Assembly: GCA_963717195.1 (NCBI GenBank)
Contig: CAVQVR010000007.1
Coordinates: 46,029 to 110,028 of the forward strand
Reading direction: 5' to 3'
DNA length: 64,000 bases
Source of the DNA: JACDAE01 sp963717195
GTDB lineage: Bacteria > Chloroflexota > Ktedonobacteria > Ktedonobacterales > Ktedonobacteraceae
This document shows, in pieces, positions 46,310-55,915 of this stretch (its first letter is position 1; every line of letters starts with the position of its first letter). The notes beneath the pieces are model-generated. The model was not told where the DNA came from. It saw only the letters and a program-made list of their open reading frames with translations, and searched no databases. A program made the translations under genes and the position numbers.

Positions 46310-47025
46310 GCGGGTCGGGCGAAATCTTCTGTCAGCCAGACCTGCGCATTTTGAGTATTTACGATGATGTCAATGCCAATAATGTTGGCGTTTGACAGAA
46401 TATTCTGGCGGTGCCCATCATCGGGCGGTTTTTCGGCAAACATTGACTGATTTAAGCTTATTGCCGTCTGAGTTGCATCCCCATAACCGTAACCAATATT
46501 TTCAGCAACCATACTCCATTTCACCCCTTGAGCAGTGATACGTGTGCCCAACGCAGCCTCTCCAGGGAGCTGGTGTGAGAGGGTGTTTGCCTGGAACATC
46601 GCAACGTTATGTAAATGTGCGCTGTTAATCAGTGCATTACTCATTTGTAGTGCAGGCAAATTCATACCGGCACGTTCCTGGTTGATCAATGCCAGTACGG
46701 CTTGAGCGGCTGCAGATAAATCGGTATAGCCTGCGTTACCTGGAGGAGCAGGCGTTGGTGTCTGCTGAGTTGGCATCGCTGATCGAGTAGAAGTTGGTAT
46801 TACCGGCATTGCTGTTGGCTTTGGTAGCGCTGTTGCCTGAGGTGGAAGCGTCATATTATTCACCGGCATTCTTGTTGAGGTTGTAGTGCCTTTTGTTGTC
46901 GTTATGGCAGGAGTATGCATGCCATCTCCCTGCTGTATCCCTGTTGGCATGGCAGTGCATGCAACCAATAGAAAAAATAGTGTTGGTAGTATGATGCCTG
47001 TGAATAACGATCCTTGCTTTTTCAT
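46306..47025 (-). CDS. CAP/SCP-domain lipoprotein
   Basis: 239 residues, start after AGAGGAAG. Lipoprotein signal with lipobox LLVAC (Cys23). A Thr/Pro-rich stalk (about 30-100) leads to a CAP domain (about 105-235): LINQERAGMNLPALQMSNAL, SAHLHNVAM, LSHQLPGE, ENIGYGYG and GHRQNILSNANIIGI. These contain the usual His/Glu pairs. Anchored outside the membrane; bacterial CAP proteins are of uncertain function. The coding end coincides with the repeat arm, so the original C-terminus may be shortened. Confidence 0.87.
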   Translation of the reverse strand: MKKQGSLFTGIILPTLFFLLVACTAMPTGIQQGDGMHTPAITTTKGTTTSTRMPVNNMTLPPQATALPKPTAMPVIPTSTRSAMPTQQTPTPAPPGNAGYTDLSAAAQAVLALINQERAGMNLPALQMSNALINSAHLHNVAMFQANTLSHQLPGEAALGTRITAQGVKWSMVAENIGYGYGDATQTAISLNQSMFAEKPPDDGHRQNILSNANIIGIDIIVNTQNAQVWLTEDFARPA

Positions 47026-47195
47026 GGCTTTCTTCCTCTAAATTAGTGAGCAATCCTTGATAAATAGTCTGTTGATTTCAATTCAAGGATATAGCTCTTT
47101 CTATGTGAGCTTGCTCAGAGGGAGAGAAGAGTAGTACTTTTCAATGTAAAAGAATTTGAGTTCTTAACCGGATTGTTTATATGATTTACGTATCG

Positions 47196-48404
47196 TCAAC
47201 CATTCAATTGGCGCACAACAGACTTCGCTAGCGAACGCTTATGCACCTCGTCAGGCCCATCCACGATATGCATGGTACGACCATGTGCCCACATCAGGGC
47301 AAGCGGAAAGTCGTCGCTGACACCCGCGGCTCCAAAGAGCTGAATGGCGCGATCGACAACGGTGGTATGCATCTGGGGAACGGCGATCTTGATCATAGCG
47401 ATCTCGTCCTGGGCCGCCTTCTTGCCCAGGTTGTCAATCGTCCAGGCAGCTTTGAGCGTCAGCAGACGTGATTGTTCAATCTCAATCTGGGAGCGTGCAA
47501 TCCAGTCCTGGACCATGCCCTGTTCGGAGAGCGGTTTGCCAAATGCGATACGCGTAGCGGCACGCTGGCACATCAACTCCAGAGCGCGTTGAGCAGCACC
47601 AATAGAACGCATGCAATGATGAATGCGACCAGGGCCGAGGCGTGCCTGGGCTATGGCGAAGCCGCCAGCCTCCTGACCGAGGAGATTGCTCACGGGGACG
47701 TGTACGTTTTCGAATAGAACTTCGCAGTGGCTTTCGTTATCTAGATAGCCCATTACAGGCAGACTGCGCACAACAGTCACGCCCGGCGTGTCTTTAGGTA
47801 CCAGGATCATACTTTGCTGTTTATGACGATCGGGATTGTGGGGATCGGTCTTGCCCATCACGATAAAGATTCTACATCGCTCACGTCCAGCTCCAGAGAT
47901 CCACCATTTGTGCCCATTGAGCACATATTCAGCTCCTTCACGTTGAATAGTGAGCTGAATATTGGTGGCATCCGAACTCGCAACATCCGGTTCGGTCATC
48001 GCGAATGCTGAGCGTATCTCGCCGTCCAGAAGAGGACGTAACCAGCGCTGCTTCTGCTCAGAAGTACCAAACTGCGCCAGAATCTCCATATTTCCTGTAT
48101 CGGGTGCGGCACAATTAAAGACTTCCGATGCCCAGGGCACACGCCCCATAATCTCCGCGAGAGGAGCGTACTCCAGGTTGCTCAGGCCAGCTCCATACTC
48201 CGCTTCGGGCAGGAAGAGATTCCATAATCCCTCCGCTTTCGCTTTTGCCTTTAATTCATCTACGATTTCAGCATGATGATGAGGATTGCCGGATGCCTTA
48301 ATCTGGTCAGCATACATTTGCTCGTTTGGATAAATAAAGCGCTCCATAAATGCAGTCAGTTGCTGCCGTAGCGCATTCACTTTTTCTGAGTAGGCAAAAT
48401 CCAT
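47196..48404 (-). CDS. Acyl-CoA dehydrogenase
   Basis: 402 residues, start after AAAGGAG. N-terminal helical domain, the FAD/substrate segment AFAMTEPDVASSDATNI, the KWWISGA stretch, and the C-terminal domain with ARLGPGRIHHCMR and DGPDEVHKRSLAK. The size and the HHCMR motif resemble the ACAD10/11-like and long-chain-type branch. Uses FAD to put a double bond in acyl-CoA, passing electrons to ETF. No ETF or thiolase gene is adjacent. Monocistronic by spacing. Confidence 0.9.
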   Translation of the reverse strand: MDFAYSEKVNALRQQLTAFMERFIYPNEQMYADQIKASGNPHHHAEIVDELKAKAKAEGLWNLFLPEAEYGAGLSNLEYAPLAEIMGRVPWASEVFNCAAPDTGNMEILAQFGTSEQKQRWLRPLLDGEIRSAFAMTEPDVASSDATNIQLTIQREGAEYVLNGHKWWISGAGRERCRIFIVMGKTDPHNPDRHKQQSMILVPKDTPGVTVVRSLPVMGYLDNESHCEVLFENVHVPVSNLLGQEAGGFAIAQARLGPGRIHHCMRSIGAAQRALELMCQRAATRIAFGKPLSEQGMVQDWIARSQIEIEQSRLLTLKAAWTIDNLGKKAAQDEIAMIKIAVPQMHTTVVDRAIQLFGAAGVSDDFPLALMWAHGRTMHIVDGPDEVHKRSLAKSVVRQLNG

Positions 48405-48799
48405 GGTGACGCTCCTTTGCTAGCCAATTCTTCTGTAGAAGACTATACCACATGGGCCATATCATCTAGTTAAACACGGCAGCTTTTCGTTGCCAGGGTA
48501 TACTATGGAAAGGATTGAAACCCTCTATCTCTCTCTGTCGTACAGAATACAGATGCCAGGGACCATGGGGATGAAATTCTCGTGTAGGAATGTTATAAGT
48601 AGTAAGCAAATCTAAAAGTTTTCAATCTCGGACCTGGGGTGCTACAAGCCTGCAAGTCCCTCTCCGTTCACCTGTTAATTGGCAGATCATCTCCTTTCCA
48701 TATGGCATGCCAGTTCTCGTATATTCAGAGAAATCTGGGAATAACGAACCAGAAGCCTATGTTATTACTGGTGAATTAGCAATCATGGATAACGAGTGC

Positions 48800-48829
48800 T
48801 AGACAACGAGATTATCGGTATGTTATAAT
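48800..48829 (+). promoter_or_regulatory. Promoter of clpE
   Basis: TAGACA (48800-48805), an 18-nt spacer and TATAAT (48824-48829). Confidence 0.55.
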
Positions 48830-48859
48830 CTAGCAATCGTCTGACAAGTCTGCTAAACA

Positions 48860-48881
48860 AGATGTGGGCATACTCACATCT
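48860..48881. promoter_or_regulatory. Dyad in the clpE leader
   Basis: AGATGTG-N8-CACATCT, 30 nt after the -10 and 10 nt before the ribosome binding site GAGGAG (48892-48897). It matches neither CIRCE nor the CtsR direct repeat. Confidence 0.4.
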
Positions 48882-48906
48882 GACCTATAACGAGGAGCAT
48901 AAAAAT

Positions 48907-51144
48907 ATGAAGTGTGAAAGATGTCAAAAGAATCCCGCCCGTGTGCGTGTGGATCAGATCGTTGACGGACGCCGTGAGCAGCATTACCTCTGCCAGTCGT
49001 GTGTTGATGAGCTGATGAACATGATGGGGCAGGCGGGTGGTCTTGAAGGTATGCCCGGTACTCCCTTTGGCTTCTCTGCAAACAACAGTTCCGCCTCTGC
49101 TGCTGGAATGGGCAATGGTCGTGGTGCCACGGCTACTGCTGAGCAGCAAGTTAAAAATAGTAAAACTCCGACACTTGATCAATTTGGTCGCGATCTCACG
49201 GCTGAGGCCGCTGAGGGAAGACTGGATCCGGCGGCTGGCCGTGAGCGCGAATTGAAGCGTATGATCACTGTTCTGGGTCGCCGCCAGAAGAATAACCCGG
49301 TACTTATTGGTGAGCCGGGAGTTGGTAAGACCGCGATTGTCGAGGGTCTTGCCCGTCGTATCAATGATGGAACCGTTCCAGCTAACTTGCGGGGCAAACG
49401 TATTGTCTCGTTGAACATTGGTGGTATGGTTGCTGGTGCGATGTTCCGGGGTCAGTTTGAGCAGCGTATCAAGTCTATTCTTGAGGAACTGCGCGAGGCT
49501 CCCGAGGTCATCGTCTTTATCGACGAGCTGCATACCGTTGTTGGAGCTGGTGCTGCCGAAGGTGCGGTCGGTGCTGGCGATATGATCAAGCCTGCATTGG
49601 CACGTGGCGAACTGCGCTGTATCGGTGCCACTACGCTGGATGAGTATCGCAAGCATATCGAGAAGGATGCTGCGTTAGAGCGCCGCTTCCAGCCGGTCGT
49701 GGTCAATGAGCCGAGCCAGGAAGAGGCCATTGAGATGTTGCGCATCGTGCGTGAAAACTATGAAACGCATCACGGCGTAAGCATTACTGACGAGGCTATC
49801 GAGGCAGCCGTGAAACTGTCCGACCGCTATATCAATGATCGTTTCTTGCCTGACAAAGCCATTGACGTGATGGACGAGGCTGGTTCCGCTCTGCGTTTAG
49901 AGGCGAGCGAAAAAGGGATCGTCAGTCCAACACTCATCTCGGATCTAGAGCAAGAACTGACGGATATCCAGGCACAGAAAGAAGCTGCGGCCACTGCCGA
50001 AGATTACGAACGTGCCGCGAAGATGCGCCAGCAGGAGTTGGTAGCGGTGGAGAGGCTGGAGAAGGCACGCTCTCAGGCGCACAATATTGTCTCATTAATG
50101 GTAACGCCCGAGCATATCGCACACGTTGTCGAGAACTGGACCGGTGTTCCCGTTAGCCAGATGCTTGAAGGCGAGCGCCAGAATCTGCGCAACCTGGAAG
50201 AGGATCTAAGCAAGCGTGTAGTTGGTCAGAATGAAGCGATTAACGCTGTGTCTCGTGCCATTCGCCGCTCACGTGCTGGCTTGAAAGATCCAAAACGCCC
50301 GATTGGTTCTTTCCTGTTCCTTGGACCGACCGGTGTTGGTAAGACTGAGCTTGCCAGGGCTCTTGCTGCCGAACTGTTCGGTGGTGAAGATCATCTGATC
50401 CGCTTCGATATGTCGGAATATATGGAACCGCATACCGTGGCACGTCTGTTCGGTAGCCCTCCTGGATACGTTGGCTATGATGAAGGTGGTCAGTTGACCG
50501 AGCAAGTACGTCGTCGCCCATATAGCGTCATCCTGTTTGACGAGGTTGAGAAGGCGCATCCCGAGGTCTTCAACGCTCTGTTGCAGATCATGGATGATGG
50601 TCGTCTGACCGATGGGCAGGGTCGCACGGTTGACTTCAAGAATACCGTTGTGATTATGACTAGTAACGCTGGTAGTAGTGATCTCAAGCGTGCCGCGCGG
50701 ATCGGGTTCTCGGCCACAAAGAACGAGGATATTCGTGACGAGCAGCACGAGGCGATGCGCTCGAAGGCAATGGAAGGTCTGAAGAGGATGTTCCGCCCCG
50801 AATTCATCAACCGTATCGACCAGATTGTGGTCTTCCACGCGTTAGGCAGAAGCGAACTGTACCGCATCGTTGAGTTGATGCTGGACCAGGTACGTGGCCG
50901 CCTGAGCGAGCAGAAGATCGAACTGGTGGTTACCGATGAGGCGCGTGACTTCCTATTGCAGGAAGGCTTCGACGAAGAGTATGGTGCTCGCCCGTTGCGC
51001 CGGGCCATCCAGACTTATGTCGATGATGCGCTGGCCGATGCCTTGCTGGCAGGCGAAATTGCCAGTGGTCAGGCAGCTGTTCTGACTGTACACGATGGCA
51101 CTATTGCTGTTGTGCCACAGGAAGAGATGTCCAGGATTGCTTAA
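48907..51144 (+). CDS. clpE: ClpE-like AAA+ unfoldase with N-terminal zinc finger
   Basis: 745 residues from ATG 48907, with GAGGAG 9 nt upstream. The N-terminus is a treble-clef-like zinc finger (CERC...CQSC, residues 3-41), not the duplicated Clp-N domain of ClpA/B/C. A Ser/Ala/Gly linker leads to AAA-1 (Walker A GEPGVGKT, about 135; Walker B VIFIDELHT), a UVR-like coiled segment (about 360-390) and AAA-2 (Walker A GPTGVGKT, about 472; Walker B LFDEVEKA). This is the ClpE layout. It would unfold proteins for ClpP; no clpP is in the window. A terminator follows. Confidence 0.88.
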   Translation: MKCERCQKNPARVRVDQIVDGRREQHYLCQSCVDELMNMMGQAGGLEGMPGTPFGFSANNSSASAAGMGNGRGATATAEQQVKNSKTPTLDQFGRDLTAEAAEGRLDPAAGRERELKRMITVLGRRQKNNPVLIGEPGVGKTAIVEGLARRINDGTVPANLRGKRIVSLNIGGMVAGAMFRGQFEQRIKSILEELREAPEVIVFIDELHTVVGAGAAEGAVGAGDMIKPALARGELRCIGATTLDEYRKHIEKDAALERRFQPVVVNEPSQEEAIEMLRIVRENYETHHGVSITDEAIEAAVKLSDRYINDRFLPDKAIDVMDEAGSALRLEASEKGIVSPTLISDLEQELTDIQAQKEAAATAEDYERAAKMRQQELVAVERLEKARSQAHNIVSLMVTPEHIAHVVENWTGVPVSQMLEGERQNLRNLEEDLSKRVVGQNEAINAVSRAIRRSRAGLKDPKRPIGSFLFLGPTGVGKTELARALAAELFGGEDHLIRFDMSEYMEPHTVARLFGSPPGYVGYDEGGQLTEQVRRRPYSVILFDEVEKAHPEVFNALLQIMDDGRLTDGQGRTVDFKNTVVIMTSNAGSSDLKRAARIGFSATKNEDIRDEQHEAMRSKAMEGLKRMFRPEFINRIDQIVVFHALGRSELYRIVELMLDQVRGRLSEQKIELVVTDEARDFLLQEGFDEEYGARPLRRAIQTYVDDALADALLAGEIASGQAAVLTVHDGTIAVVPQEEMSRIA

Positions 51145-51154
51145 TATATAGATA

Positions 51155-51200
51155 AAGAAAAGTCGCCGGGTCCTGATAGATCTGGCGACTTTTCTTTTTT
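51155..51200 (+). terminator. Rho-independent terminator after clpE
   Basis: Arms AAGAAAAGTCGCC (51155-51167) and GGCGACTTTTCTT (51184-51196), 13 bp perfect, with a 16-nt loop and a following T-run. The strongest terminator in the window. Confidence 0.9.
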
Positions 51201-51375
51201 AGTAAGTACATAAAGAGCTACAGAGAAAAAAGGGCTTAAATTGTATTCCTTTATCTCAACCCAACCGTAATAGCACTAGAGTTGGCATGCTTTCCGTATT
51301 CACAGAGAAGTAAAGAGCAATTCTATAAATGCAATTATACTATTATTTTGTGCATAGAATGAGAGAAGACGTATT

Positions 51376-52605
51376 ATGGTGGCAGACAACGAGAACAGAG
51401 TTGATCCGGGTGTTATAGTTTCGTCTCTACAAGACTCAGAACGGCACGTAATAGAGCAGCAACTACGCACGAGTGAGGAACGGTATCGCGTCATGTTTGA
51501 GCAGGCTGGAGTTGGTATGGCGCATGTGGGTATCGATGGACGCTGGTTGCAGGTCAATCAAAAACTTTGCGATATCGTTGGCTACACACAGAAGGAATTG
51601 CTGGAACGTACGTTCCAGGATATTACATACCCGGACGATCTTGCATCGACCCTTGAATATGTGAGCCGCTTACTACAAAATGAACTGCAAACCTGCATGC
51701 TGGAGAAGCGTTATTTGCATAAGAATAGAGCGCTCATCTGGATTAAACTCACGGTTTCACTGGTGAGCAATCCGCACTATTTTATCTTCGTCATTGAAGA
51801 CATTAGTGAACGTAAAAGGGCAGAAGCGGAAGCACAGCGATTACGCGAAGCTAACCAGCGCATGGAGGAGTTCCTGGGTATTGCCAGCCATGAATTGAGA
51901 ACGCCGCTTACAACCATTAAGGCCAATGTTCAATTAGCGCTGCGGCGCTTGAAGTCTCTTTCTGGAAAAGGGGGCCTTGTCTCTGAGGAGATCAATGGCA
52001 AGGTCAGTGCGGTACAGGATATGTTGACGCGAGCGGAGAGGCAGGTGGGTGTCTTGAATCGTCTGGTTGGCGATATGGTCGACATCTCACGTATTCAGTC
52101 CGGTAAACTACAGGTGCATCGGCCGCAGGAGCCATGTAACCTTGTCTCAATTGTGGAAGGGATCGTTCAGGAACAGCGCAAAGCAGCACCCGGCCGTTGT
52201 ATACTATTAGAGATGCCTGCTGTAGAGGAAATTCCAGTTCTCGCTGATCCCGACCGCATCGGGCAGGTGCTTACGAATTACGTGGGCAATGCTCTCAAAT
52301 ATTCGGAAGCTGAATGTCCAATTACTGTTTGCCTGCAGCGCAAAGGGCAGTTCGCCCATGTCTCTGTACAGGATGAAGGACCAGGACTTTCTGCTGAGGA
52401 GCAGAAGCGTATATGGGAATGTTTTTACCAGGCTCCGGATGTGAAAGTCGTAAGCGGCTCAGGCGTCGGCCTCGGCCTGGGTCTCTATATCAGCCAGGCA
52501 ATTGTCGCGCATCATTCCGGGCAGGTAGGAGTGGATAGCATCCTGGATAAGGGTTCTATGTTCTGGTTCACCTTACCGATTGCGCAACAGGACGTTGGAG
52601 AATAG
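51376..52605 (+). CDS. PAS-domain histidine kinase
   Basis: 409 residues, soluble. A PAS domain with PAC motif (about 28-150; RYRVMFEQAGVGMAHVG ... FIFVIEDISERKRAE) is followed by HisKA with phosphoacceptor His in GIASHELRTPL (about 176) and HATPase (N box NYVGNALKYSE, G1 DEGPG, G2 GLGLGLYIS). All catalytic boxes are intact. No response regulator follows. The metallo-hydrolase gene starts 3 nt after its stop, so the two are co-transcribed. Confidence 0.9.
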   Translation: MVADNENRVDPGVIVSSLQDSERHVIEQQLRTSEERYRVMFEQAGVGMAHVGIDGRWLQVNQKLCDIVGYTQKELLERTFQDITYPDDLASTLEYVSRLLQNELQTCMLEKRYLHKNRALIWIKLTVSLVSNPHYFIFVIEDISERKRAEAEAQRLREANQRMEEFLGIASHELRTPLTTIKANVQLALRRLKSLSGKGGLVSEEINGKVSAVQDMLTRAERQVGVLNRLVGDMVDISRIQSGKLQVHRPQEPCNLVSIVEGIVQEQRKAAPGRCILLEMPAVEEIPVLADPDRIGQVLTNYVGNALKYSEAECPITVCLQRKGQFAHVSVQDEGPGLSAEEQKRIWECFYQAPDVKVVSGSGVGLGLGLYISQAIVAHHSGQVGVDSILDKGSMFWFTLPIAQQDVGE

Positions 52606-52608
52606 GGT

Positions 52609-53586
52609 ATGAGATTACGGAACTGGGCAAGCATGAATGCAATGGCTCTAGGTGCTGCAGGAGCTGGCCTCGCCCTCAAGAGCATGTTACCACAGCATTT
52701 TGCAACCGAGCGGGCATATGAGATACAAGAAGGAGCCTTGAACAGTTCAACCTGGCCCGAGATTGAGGTCACTTTTCTACGTTGTGGCCATGTAACCCTG
52801 CCAGAATTCCTCGTAGTGCGTGGCGCATTCTCGCTGGCCCCTCACGTGAACGCCTATAGTGCAGTGCTCATTCGGCATCCCCTGGGAACTTTTCTCTATG
52901 ACAGTGGTTTTTGCAGCGATATTTACACGTTCATGCGCAAGCAGTCGTTTTTATTTCGCACACTATTAGGCAGTTTTGTTTTTGAGCAGGGGTTGAGTAG
53001 CCATCTGCAGCAACTGGAATTGAAGCCTGACGACCTGGATTTTGTGTTGCTTTCTCACCTGCATTGGGATCATGTCAGCGGTATTCCCGATCTCCCTGGT
53101 GTGTCACTACGTATCAACCGGGTCGAATATGCTGCCGCTAAGTCGGACCTTTCTAGAGGGGGTATTTCTGAACTGGTCTGGCAGCTTATGGGTGATAACC
53201 CACACGAATTATTTGATTGTGCAGGACCGCCTTATATGGGCTTTCGCTCCAGCTATGATCTCTTTGGGGATGGTTCGCTTGTCCTGGTGCCTCTGCCGGG
53301 CCATACGGCTGGCAATACCGGGCTATTTATCAACCGGGCAAGTGGTTCCCGCCTTTTTCTGGTAGGTGATGCTGCCTGGAGTGCAGAGAACTATATGTAT
53401 CCAGCAACAATGCATCCTATCTTGTGGTCCCTGTTCACCAGCGACGATGCCAGCGCACGGCAGACGCTGATCGATCTCCATCGCTTCTATCAGCACCATC
53501 CCGAGATTCCTGTGATTGGTATGCACGATGCGCATATGCAAAATGCGTTTATGACGATAGAGGAAAAACGTCTCGTCAACGCGTAG
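52609..53586 (+). CDS. Metallo-beta-lactamase-fold hydrolase (lactonase-like)
   Basis: 325 residues. The metal-binding motif HLHWDHVSG (about 149) with downstream His in LPGHTAGNTG, Asp in LVGDAAW and a C-terminal His (IGMHDAH) is that of the MBL superfamily, in the arrangement of N-acyl-homoserine-lactonase-like enzymes. An N-terminal stretch of about 40 residues, hydrophobic near 10-25, may be a signal or anchor. Substrate not known. Coupled to the upstream PAS histidine kinase. Confidence 0.85.
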   Translation: MRLRNWASMNAMALGAAGAGLALKSMLPQHFATERAYEIQEGALNSSTWPEIEVTFLRCGHVTLPEFLVVRGAFSLAPHVNAYSAVLIRHPLGTFLYDSGFCSDIYTFMRKQSFLFRTLLGSFVFEQGLSSHLQQLELKPDDLDFVLLSHLHWDHVSGIPDLPGVSLRINRVEYAAAKSDLSRGGISELVWQLMGDNPHELFDCAGPPYMGFRSSYDLFGDGSLVLVPLPGHTAGNTGLFINRASGSRLFLVGDAAWSAENYMYPATMHPILWSLFTSDDASARQTLIDLHRFYQHHPEIPVIGMHDAHMQNAFMTIEEKRLVNA

Positions 53587-53612
53587 GCATCCATACGGAC
53601 GCTGTTTCAAAT

Positions 53613-53636
53613 GTAGGGGCGCCGTTTACAAGCCCG
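53613..53636. repeat. GTAGGGGC-edge repeat arm, subtype GCCGTTTACAAGCCCG
   Basis: 24 nt identical to 42359-42382. It lies 26 nt after the hydrolase stop and does not supply it. Confidence 0.85.
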
Positions 53637-53713
53637 TGTGGGTGCGATTGATTGCGCCAGTGCTTATATGCTACACTACAACTGAAGAATAGGCACCGGA
53701 AATCAGAGGAAAA

Positions 53714-54925
53714 ATGAGAGCGACACATCCCAGAGTCTATATTGACCATCGCGGTCGTCGTATGGGGCGCATGAGTTTTGCCCAAAGAACGACGTTGCGC
53801 AAGATGTACCTTGCACAGCATCCTAGCTGGCGGCATCCCTTTGTTGGCTATGTGCTGTGCCCTTTTATTGTTGCTCTTGCCATTATGTGCACTCTCTTCC
53901 TGCAAAAAGCCTTAGGTGAAATTCGTTTTTCTGGTTCATTCCTTGTTCTTGCCATACTGTTCCTTGCCCTCTTCTGGGGAGTTGGCCCTGCATTAATCGC
54001 CATTGCTCTGGGCACTGTGCTGCTTGACTACTATTTTGTTCCCCCGGTGGGTCAAATTCTGGCGGGCAAGTGGCAAGATACAGCACAACTGGTGCCATTT
54101 ATCGTTGCCGGGTGCACCATTGCCTTGATTACCGCGCAGCGTGAGCGGGCAAGGTTGCGTGCCCTTGATGCCGAACAGGAATTGCATGCCTATGCAGAGG
54201 AGCTGGAAGTAGCTAACCACAAGCTTGAAGAGGCCAATCAAACGAAGGATCAATTCCTTTCTATCGCATCACATGAACTGAAAACTCCAGTTACTTCTAT
54301 TCGTGGACATGCTCAGTTGACGATGCGTCGCCTGGCAAAACAGAAAGACCTCTCGCCTGAAATGGAGGAGATTGGCACAACACTCAACAAAATCAACGAT
54401 CAGACTACGCGCCTGAACTCTCTCATTGATGATTTGATGGATGTGAGTAGCATACGCGCGGGCAAGCTAGAGTTAAGGAAGCAAAAATGCGATCTTAAGG
54501 ACATCTGTCGCGAAGTTGTCGAAGATCAGCGCTTGTTGAGCGGGCGCACTATTACATTGAGCGTGCCAGAGAAGGCGGTGAAGATGCAGGTCGACTGTGA
54601 TCGCCTGGCGCAGGTGTTCGTCAATCTGATCAGCAATGCTATCAAGTATTCGCCCGATGAGAGTCCGGTCGAGGTTGTTCTAAGCGAACGGAATGCTATG
54701 GCACTGGTGCAGATCAAAGATTTTGGGAAGGGTATTTCTAAAGATCAACAAGAGAGCATCTTCGAGATATTTTATCGTACCCCCGATGCCCAGACCTCAT
54801 CTAAGCGTGGTCTAGGCCTGGGCCTGGCAATCTCGAAGGAGATTGTGGAGCGCCACAATGGCCGTATCTGGTGCGAGTCCGAACCGGGACAGGGAAGTAC
54901 GTTTTTTGTGGAACTGGCGTTGTGA
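53714..54925 (+). CDS. Membrane histidine kinase with DUF4118-like sensor
   Basis: 403 residues, start after AGAGGAAAA. Three to four transmembrane helices (about 45-66, 73-95, 96-108, 128-142) resemble the KdpD-type DUF4118 module (the YYFVPPVGQI stretch). A coiled coil (about 145-180) leads to HisKA with His in SIASHELKTPV (about 193) and HATPase (NLISNAIKYSPDE, DFGKGIS, GLGLGLAIS). Intact. No adjacent response regulator. Possibly senses membrane state; the ligand is unknown. Confidence 0.9.
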   Translation: MRATHPRVYIDHRGRRMGRMSFAQRTTLRKMYLAQHPSWRHPFVGYVLCPFIVALAIMCTLFLQKALGEIRFSGSFLVLAILFLALFWGVGPALIAIALGTVLLDYYFVPPVGQILAGKWQDTAQLVPFIVAGCTIALITAQRERARLRALDAEQELHAYAEELEVANHKLEEANQTKDQFLSIASHELKTPVTSIRGHAQLTMRRLAKQKDLSPEMEEIGTTLNKINDQTTRLNSLIDDLMDVSSIRAGKLELRKQKCDLKDICREVVEDQRLLSGRTITLSVPEKAVKMQVDCDRLAQVFVNLISNAIKYSPDESPVEVVLSERNAMALVQIKDFGKGISKDQQESIFEIFYRTPDAQTSSKRGLGLGLAISKEIVERHNGRIWCESEPGQGSTFFVELAL

Positions 54926-54943
54926 GGTTTTGGGGGGAGGGTG

Positions 54944-55915
54944 TCATGAATTAGGGAGGTGCAGGATGATGTGCTCCAGTTCTTGCCATGTCTCCATTTC
55001 CGCTTGATGGTGTGGGAGAAGCTGCTGTTTGCGCGTTGCTTCCAATATACGTTGCTTGATGCGTTGTTGAAAGCTTGCAAGGATCGTTTGCTGGATTGTA
55101 AATGATGGCATTACTCCCATCTCGATCTCGCTTGAAGCATAGAACTCATCCTGCTCAAAGATAAGTACCAGCATCTCGGCATAGGCACGCAGAAGATCTA
55201 GCCTTTCCAGCGAGAAAAAACCTGGATGCACGCTGAGGAGACTAATGCCCCCAGCAACGTGATCTGCCAACTGAATAGGAAACGCGGCCACGCTTTGCAC
55301 ATCTGAGATTGGAGGGGGGTACCAGTTCTCTCTCTCCGTGCTACTCTGGGTAAGAATTCGTCGCTGCTCCTGTACTGCGTGCCCTACCTGTGATTCAATC
55401 CCGTGGAACGCTACTTTTCCCTCGATTTTCTTCCATATCCCACTTCCCCGAGCTACTATCATACGTACACTGCGCACTTTGCCGGAGGAAGGGGGCATAC
55501 ACTGGGCAATGAAAATGCCGAGCCCTGCCTGTTGTGGATCAAGCTGCGTCAGCATTTGCTGTAAAATTATGCCACTCAGGATTGAGCCACGTAGGATAGG
55601 TAGCTGACTTGTATAGGTCTCAAGTACCCTGGCGTAGAAAATTGATGGGACCTGCGATGGCTCCTCTTCTTCCTGAAGATCTCCATGCCACAATTCTGGA
55701 TAATCCTCTGTCAGAAGTTGGATGAAGCGCTCTTGCTTTTCTGGTAACGCATCTACTAAGAGCCGCAGGCTACGCAGCCGGGGAGAGGATGTGCCTGTAG
55801 CCCAACGTGCTAATGTAATCTGATTGACACCAATAGCACGTGCGATACGTAGGCGTTCCTGGGGGTCATCCACAATAACGCCCAGGAGTTCCTGCCACGT
55901 TTGTGGCTCTCCCAT
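54944..55915 (-). CDS. XRE-like helix-turn-helix regulator with GAF-like domain
   Basis: 323 residues. N-terminal helix-turn-helix (about 8-60): LLGVIVDDPQERLRIARAIGVNQITLARWATGTSSPRLRSL. A linker with ELWHGDL and acidic residues is followed by a GAF-like sensor (about 100-255). The end is charged and helical. Convergent with the membrane histidine kinase (18-nt gap). Probably a ligand-responsive transcription factor. Targets not visible, though its own upstream region holds the 66-bp direct repeats 56101-56256. Confidence 0.7.
   Translation of the reverse strand: MGEPQTWQELLGVIVDDPQERLRIARAIGVNQITLARWATGTSSPRLRSLRLLVDALPEKQERFIQLLTEDYPELWHGDLQEEEEPSQVPSIFYARVLETYTSQLPILRGSILSGIILQQMLTQLDPQQAGLGIFIAQCMPPSSGKVRSVRMIVARGSGIWKKIEGKVAFHGIESQVGHAVQEQRRILTQSSTERENWYPPPISDVQSVAAFPIQLADHVAGGISLLSVHPGFFSLERLDLLRAYAEMLVLIFEQDEFYASSEIEMGVMPSFTIQQTILASFQQRIKQRILEATRKQQLLPHHQAEMETWQELEHIILHLPNS

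Larger units (their letters stand above)
48405..48906. other. 500-bp gap upstream of clpE
   Basis: No supported ORF. The right part holds the clpE promoter (48800-48829) and a dyad (48860-48881). The left part (48405-48790) shows nothing I can name. Confidence 0.4.

Noticed and set aside
48860..48881. CIRCE or CtsR operator at clpE
   Set aside because: Arms and spacing differ from both known sites.
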